Assembly: GCA_000729835.1 (NCBI GenBank)
Contig: JFHB01000123.1
Span: forward strand, 1-64,000
Direction of reading: 5' to 3'
Length of the DNA stretch: 64,000 bases
Origin: Atkinsonella hypoxylon
Taxonomy: Eukaryota > Ascomycota > Sordariomycetes > Hypocreales > Clavicipitaceae
The translations under genes were made by a program, and so were the position numbers. Positions 60,282 through 64,000 of the stretch are shown one piece after another; position 1 is the first letter of the stretch, and the number at the start of each line of letters is the position of its first letter. The notes below the pieces were generated by a model, which made no database searches, was not told the DNA's origin, and worked only from the letters and a program-made list of their open reading frames with translations.

Positions 60282-61079
60282 GGCGAGATGCTCGTGCTGA
60301 GAAGGGCTATAGAATCATCATATATGCCTGGGACGGATAACAGCAAAGCTGAGCTGTGCTATAAAGAAGTCATAAGAAATTTGACAATAAGCAGCCGCGG
60401 TTTATACAGTCCGGCAGCAAATGTGTGGCAAAATGGTGACTCAATGCGCGATTGAAGTCGGCTCGGTAGGGACTGGTTTGGTGGGGGCCAAATGCGGCGG
60501 TCGGGGCCTTATGTATGGATTCCCTGAAGATTCACGCCAGCTGGACTCGTGGTGATGGTAGGAAACTAGACGCGAAAGAAGAAAGAAATCGGAGGTTGTT
60601 GGTACAGAATAATGGCTGTAGGCAAAGCGAAGTAAATGAGGAGGGGAATAAGCTGAAACGAGCTCAATTGATTCCACGTTGGCCGGAATGACTGCACAGT
60701 GAAGTTGGCACGCGGGGGACAGTTTAATTCGACCCTCAGCACAGACAACGGAGTTGGCAGCACGGGTCAGGTTAATCTGTCAACGCCTTGGTTCGGTAAC
60801 TCCACCCCACTTTCCTCCATCCTGCCTTCTACATCATCAGTCGCACGCATCAAGAGCCGCAAACTTACCCCACGTCCGCTGCAGAAAGAAGGCGGTGAGA
60901 GGGCGAGGCTGCTCAAAAATCGACTTGCTTCTGCAGAGTTGCATCACCGACCGAGCGGCTGATGAAACTATCGCGCCGGACACTTACAAACAACCTCCCA
61001 GCGATGCAGCGATGCATTTGTAATCTACCTGCTGCAATTCCTTCCGTTCCCCATCCCTCCCTCTTTCGCCGCCTGAGCC
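60282..61079. other. Divergent promoter between the RBR ligase and dolichyldiphosphatase genes
   Basis: About 800 bp between two divergently transcribed genes, so both promoters should lie here. Nothing specific is recognised. Confidence 0.5.
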
Positions 61080-61846
61080 ATGGCGGACGATGCCGCTCCC
61101 TTAGCGTCCCTGTCCCTGACGCATGTCTACTATGTACGTCTTTCCCCCTCAAAAAAACAACCTAGCCTCCTTAAATCCATCAGATAATCTTATTCCCTCT
61201 CCAGGACGCCAAAGACCCCGTCTCCCTCCTCTGTGCATATCTTGCCCTTCTCCCGCAAGCTTTATGCATCATCTACGCGACCCTCATCTTCTCCACGCGC
61301 GAAGTCGAAGTCCTCTTCATGTTCGCCGGCCAAATATGCTGCGAGGCCCTCAATTTTTTCCTCAAGCGCCTCATCAAGGAGGAAAGACCGCCCAAGATCC
61401 ATGGCAAAGGCTACGGAATGCCCAGCTCACACGCGCAATTCCTGGCATTCTGGAGCATGTCCCTCGCTTTATTCCTGCTGCTCCGTCACAAGCCGAGCGC
61501 GGATAAACAGGCGCAGGCGCGCGGAAGACCGTGGCCGTTGCTAGAGAGGGCAGCCGTCAGCGCTGGGGCGGGGGGGCTAGCTGTCGCTACGGCGTGGAGC
61601 AGGATTTACTTGGAATATCATACGCCGACGCAGGTCCTTGCGGGTGGTGCGGCCGGCGTGCTCGTTGCCCTGGCTTGGTTTGCCGTTACAGGCGTGGTGA
61701 GGCAATCGGGCTTGCTGGCGACATTTCTGGAACTGCCGCTGCTTCGGGCGCTGCGGGTGCGTGACTTGATGGTGAGTGAAGACATATGCCAGGCTGGGTG
61801 GGAAAAGTGGGAAAAGGTCAGGGCCGGGAAAATGAAAGAGGGTTGA
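61080..61846 (+). CDS. Dolichyldiphosphatase (PAP2 superfamily)
   Basis: Dolichyl-pyrophosphate phosphatase of the CAX4/CWH8/DOLPP1 type, an ER membrane enzyme that recycles dolichol carrier after N-glycan transfer. Exons are 61080-61133 and 61205-61846, giving 231 residues. PAP2 motifs are present: KRLIKEERP (K-x6-RP), GMPSSHAQF (PSGH-type with PSSH), and SRIYLEYHTPTQ (SR-x5-H). The Asp that usually closes the third motif is Gln, as in the dolichyl phosphatase branch. Several hydrophobic helices surround these (LLCAYLALLPQALCIIYATL early, LAGGAAGVLVALAWFAV late). The first exon codes for MADDAAPLASLSLTHVYY, matching the usual start. It diverges from the RBR ligase gene. Confidence 0.92.
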
Positions 61847-62232
61847 AGTAGCGTACCAGGCATAACTATGTCATAAAAGTGGTAGCTGAGCTCCAGGGCA
61901 GCGGGGGATAGGATGAACATTCATCATTACATATTTCATTGTTGAAGGTGACCTGACACATAGAAGCGGCATCGCACGTTTACTGTAATATAAAAGAAAT
62001 AAGTTGTTACTCTTCAACATTCTTTAATTTATCAGATAAGCCAGATTAAAGGCTTTCTATGCCGTCAGAATGCCCTTCATCGTAATATCCCGTTTCCGCT
62101 GCCTGGTAACTACCGATTGCTTGTAGGAAATGTTAACCGAACCCGAGTTCGAGTAGAGCGCCACACAATCGTACTCCCGTCTTAATGCAAAAGGAAAATA
62201 CAATAGTCATGCTAATTCATTGCACTTGCGCC
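61847..62232. other. Intergenic between convergent genes
   Basis: AT-rich 3' region between two convergent stops. Nothing is recognised. Confidence 0.5.
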
Positions 62233-64000
62233 TCAAATCCAATCAGCTTGATTGACACGAGGCTGGTTTTCCAGCATCCAAATTGGCCGTGGGGGAGGGC
62301 TTGGTCCAGGACTCGACGTCTTTGATTTGCTTCTGGTGAGAGCTTTTTGAGGGTTATAAACGGCGGGGCTTAACCGCATCTCTTCCTGGGGAGTTGCGGG
62401 CATCTTCTCGTTGGCTTCTCTCGTGGAAGCGAGGGGCACTGGTGGAAGCTGTTTGTCTTTGCCCTCTTCGGCATCGACACCTGAATTAATTGGCGGGCGG
62501 GGGAGAGGTGGTCCAGGTGCGGTTGGATCTGGTCTGTTGTGATGCACGGCCACCGGCTTAGGGGGTATTTGATAGAATGATTGAATCGGGGGCATGTCGT
62601 TTATATTGGATACACGTAACCCAATTGGTACCGAGGCGGATGAGCCCAACGAGGAGTCGCGACTGTGTTTGCCCCCGGACAAGCGCAATTTGGATGGCGG
62701 AAGTATCTCATCGGCAAATGGATTATCTAATCCGCCATCTTCTATAGATGGCGCATAAGCCGTGGCAGGAAGCATGTATACAGACCTGAGGTCAGGCACG
62801 GTATCGGGGGTGAAATTATCGTATGGGTTTTTTAGTGCATACTGTTGCCCAACAGCGGGGGAATCGGTGTCGGTAGTGGTTACGGCAACAGGTGCAAGAG
62901 GGGACGTGGAAGGAAAAGCATTCTGCCCAGCATGAAGGATTGTGGTCGTGTATACATTGCGAGAGGCGAAGTAGCTGCTGAGTCGGCGTTCCGGCAGCTT
63001 CGCCGGTGTTAGAACAGGCTGTTTCAAATGTTTTGTGAATGCGAAGCTATGTAGCTTAGTCGTCCTCTGCCGTCTGACTGACTGCCAAGAACTGGACTCG
63101 TGATCGTCGTCTCTGAGACCAATCTCGTCAAACCTGCTCGAGCGTAAGAGTACGTACAGGGCGCCAGTGAGAATACCACTGGTATTCACCACGACTCCAG
63201 CTATCATGGACAGCTGCGACTGTAATGTGCTGACGTTGGATTCATCATCGCCAGAAATTGAGAAGAAAAACGGAGCGGCGATTGACTGGACTTGCAATTT
63301 AGTTGTCTGTCATATGAGACCTTCAGTCCATTGAGGTGACCTACCATTGAAATACCACTCAAGGCCATGAACCATGTCATCCAAGATGCCGTGATGCGCT
63401 GCTGCTTGCCGATTCCAGACACTTGGTAAAGCCGGTAGAAGATGATGGTGCTACCAATAAGCAGAGAAAGCGCGATTCCCACAGTAATGGTAAAGATACC
63501 AAGACCCCAATGCCTGAGAAAGAACATGAGGGAAGCGGAACAGATGTTGGGCGGAAGAACAAATAAGGTAACAACGTAAGTTCCTATTGTTCCGAGCATA
63601 GAGGTTGCAAGACACACCCGCACGCTCCATTTGTTTCGGGGAGAAAACGGATGTTGGCGACGCAGCGCCTGAAAAATAGCCTCGACTCCAAACGTGAATT
63701 GCAGATAAGGGACCATCAAAAATGCTTGCATATATTGTCAGCGAGACAGTATGACCCAAAGACATCAGGAAACTGAACTTACCTGGAAGCATCACTTGTG
63801 ATAGCGGCTCACAGCCCAGGATCGAGTTTGACTGAAGCCCAAATGATTGAACAACGGCAAATATGATGGATTGGCCGATGAAGAACGTGGATAATATGAA
63901 AGGGAAAATCTCTGCAGGACCAACCAGTTTCCAGAATTGGGCCCTATAAATCAAGTTAGAAACTTTGTTCCCTGCTAATTAGTTCCAAGTTTTTCACGCA
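62233..64000 (-). CDS. Polytopic membrane protein, 5' part outside the window
   Basis: Partial gene; family not recognised by name. Visible exons on the minus strand are 63943-63783, 63724-63345 and 63306-62233, with closed phases. The first begins at a TTTATAG acceptor in mid-codon, so at least one more exon lies past 64000. The protein has at least five TM helices (PFILSTFFIGQSIIFAVVQS, then QLQ-flanked FLMVPYLQFTFGVEAIF, VCLATSMLGTIGTYVVTLFV, WGLGIFTITVGIALSLLIGS, SWMTWFMALSGISM, and a later AGVVVNTSGILTGALYVLL). A cytosolic tail of about 300 residues follows, rich in Pro/Ser, ending NQPRVNQADWI. The layout is like fungal orphan seven-TM proteins; a receptor role is only a guess. Confidence 0.72.

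Overview
The window is nuclear DNA of a filamentous ascomycete, most likely a sordariomycete and probably Hypocreales (an inference). Genes are compact, with introns of about 54-175 nt that carry GTRWGT-like donors, CTAAC/CTGAC-type branch sites and YAG acceptors. Several genes are Pezizomycotina-specific (a VIB-1/XprG NDT80-type factor, a HAM-2/PRO22-type STRIPAK subunit, a DUF2011 protein). No bacterial, viral or rRNA sequence was seen, and no complete tRNA was found by eye. Gene models were built by reading exons by hand, checking that the phases close and that the joined protein keeps family motifs. Exon limits could be wrong by a few bases.

Left part (0.7-8 kb): a candidate small secondary-metabolite locus. 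It has a DIT1/PvcA-type isocyanide synthase (704-2448 +), an Atg22-like MFS transporter (3017-4994 -) and a DHA1 transporter of the Dtr1/Qdr type (6052-7956 +). The two transporters diverge from a shared 1.06 kb promoter. Three CACGTG boxes spaced exactly 10 bp apart lie between the convergent 3' ends of the synthase and the Atg22-like gene. 9-13 kb: two convergent single-pass membrane proteins, one with a cytosolic DUF3883 (PD-(D/E)XK-like) domain. 15-17 kb: a carboxymuconolactone decarboxylase-like gene and a frameshifted GNAT relic.

17.5-30 kb is mostly conserved: DNA polymerase delta small subunit, an F-box/2EXR-like nuclear protein, a serine/threonine dehydratase, the histone-fold protein CENP-S/MHF1, and a secreted haem peroxidase with a long C-terminal extension. 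33-43.5 kb: a four-TM MARVEL-like protein, the STRIPAK scaffold HAM-2/PRO22 (six exons), a DUF2011 protein and VIB-1. The last three are on the minus strand and include two regulators linked to hyphal fusion, nutrient sensing and heterokaryon incompatibility.

43.5-58.1 kb is a 14.6 kb stretch without a gene I can defend, upstream of vib-1. It holds microsatellites, AGGTACCT-type inverted repeats, AT-rich patches and ten copies of the 9-mer TACGGAGTA. 58.1-64 kb returns to genes: an RWD plus RING-IBR-RING E3 ligase (RNF14/ITT1 type), a dolichyldiphosphatase (CAX4/DOLPP1 type) and a polytopic membrane protein cut by the window edge.
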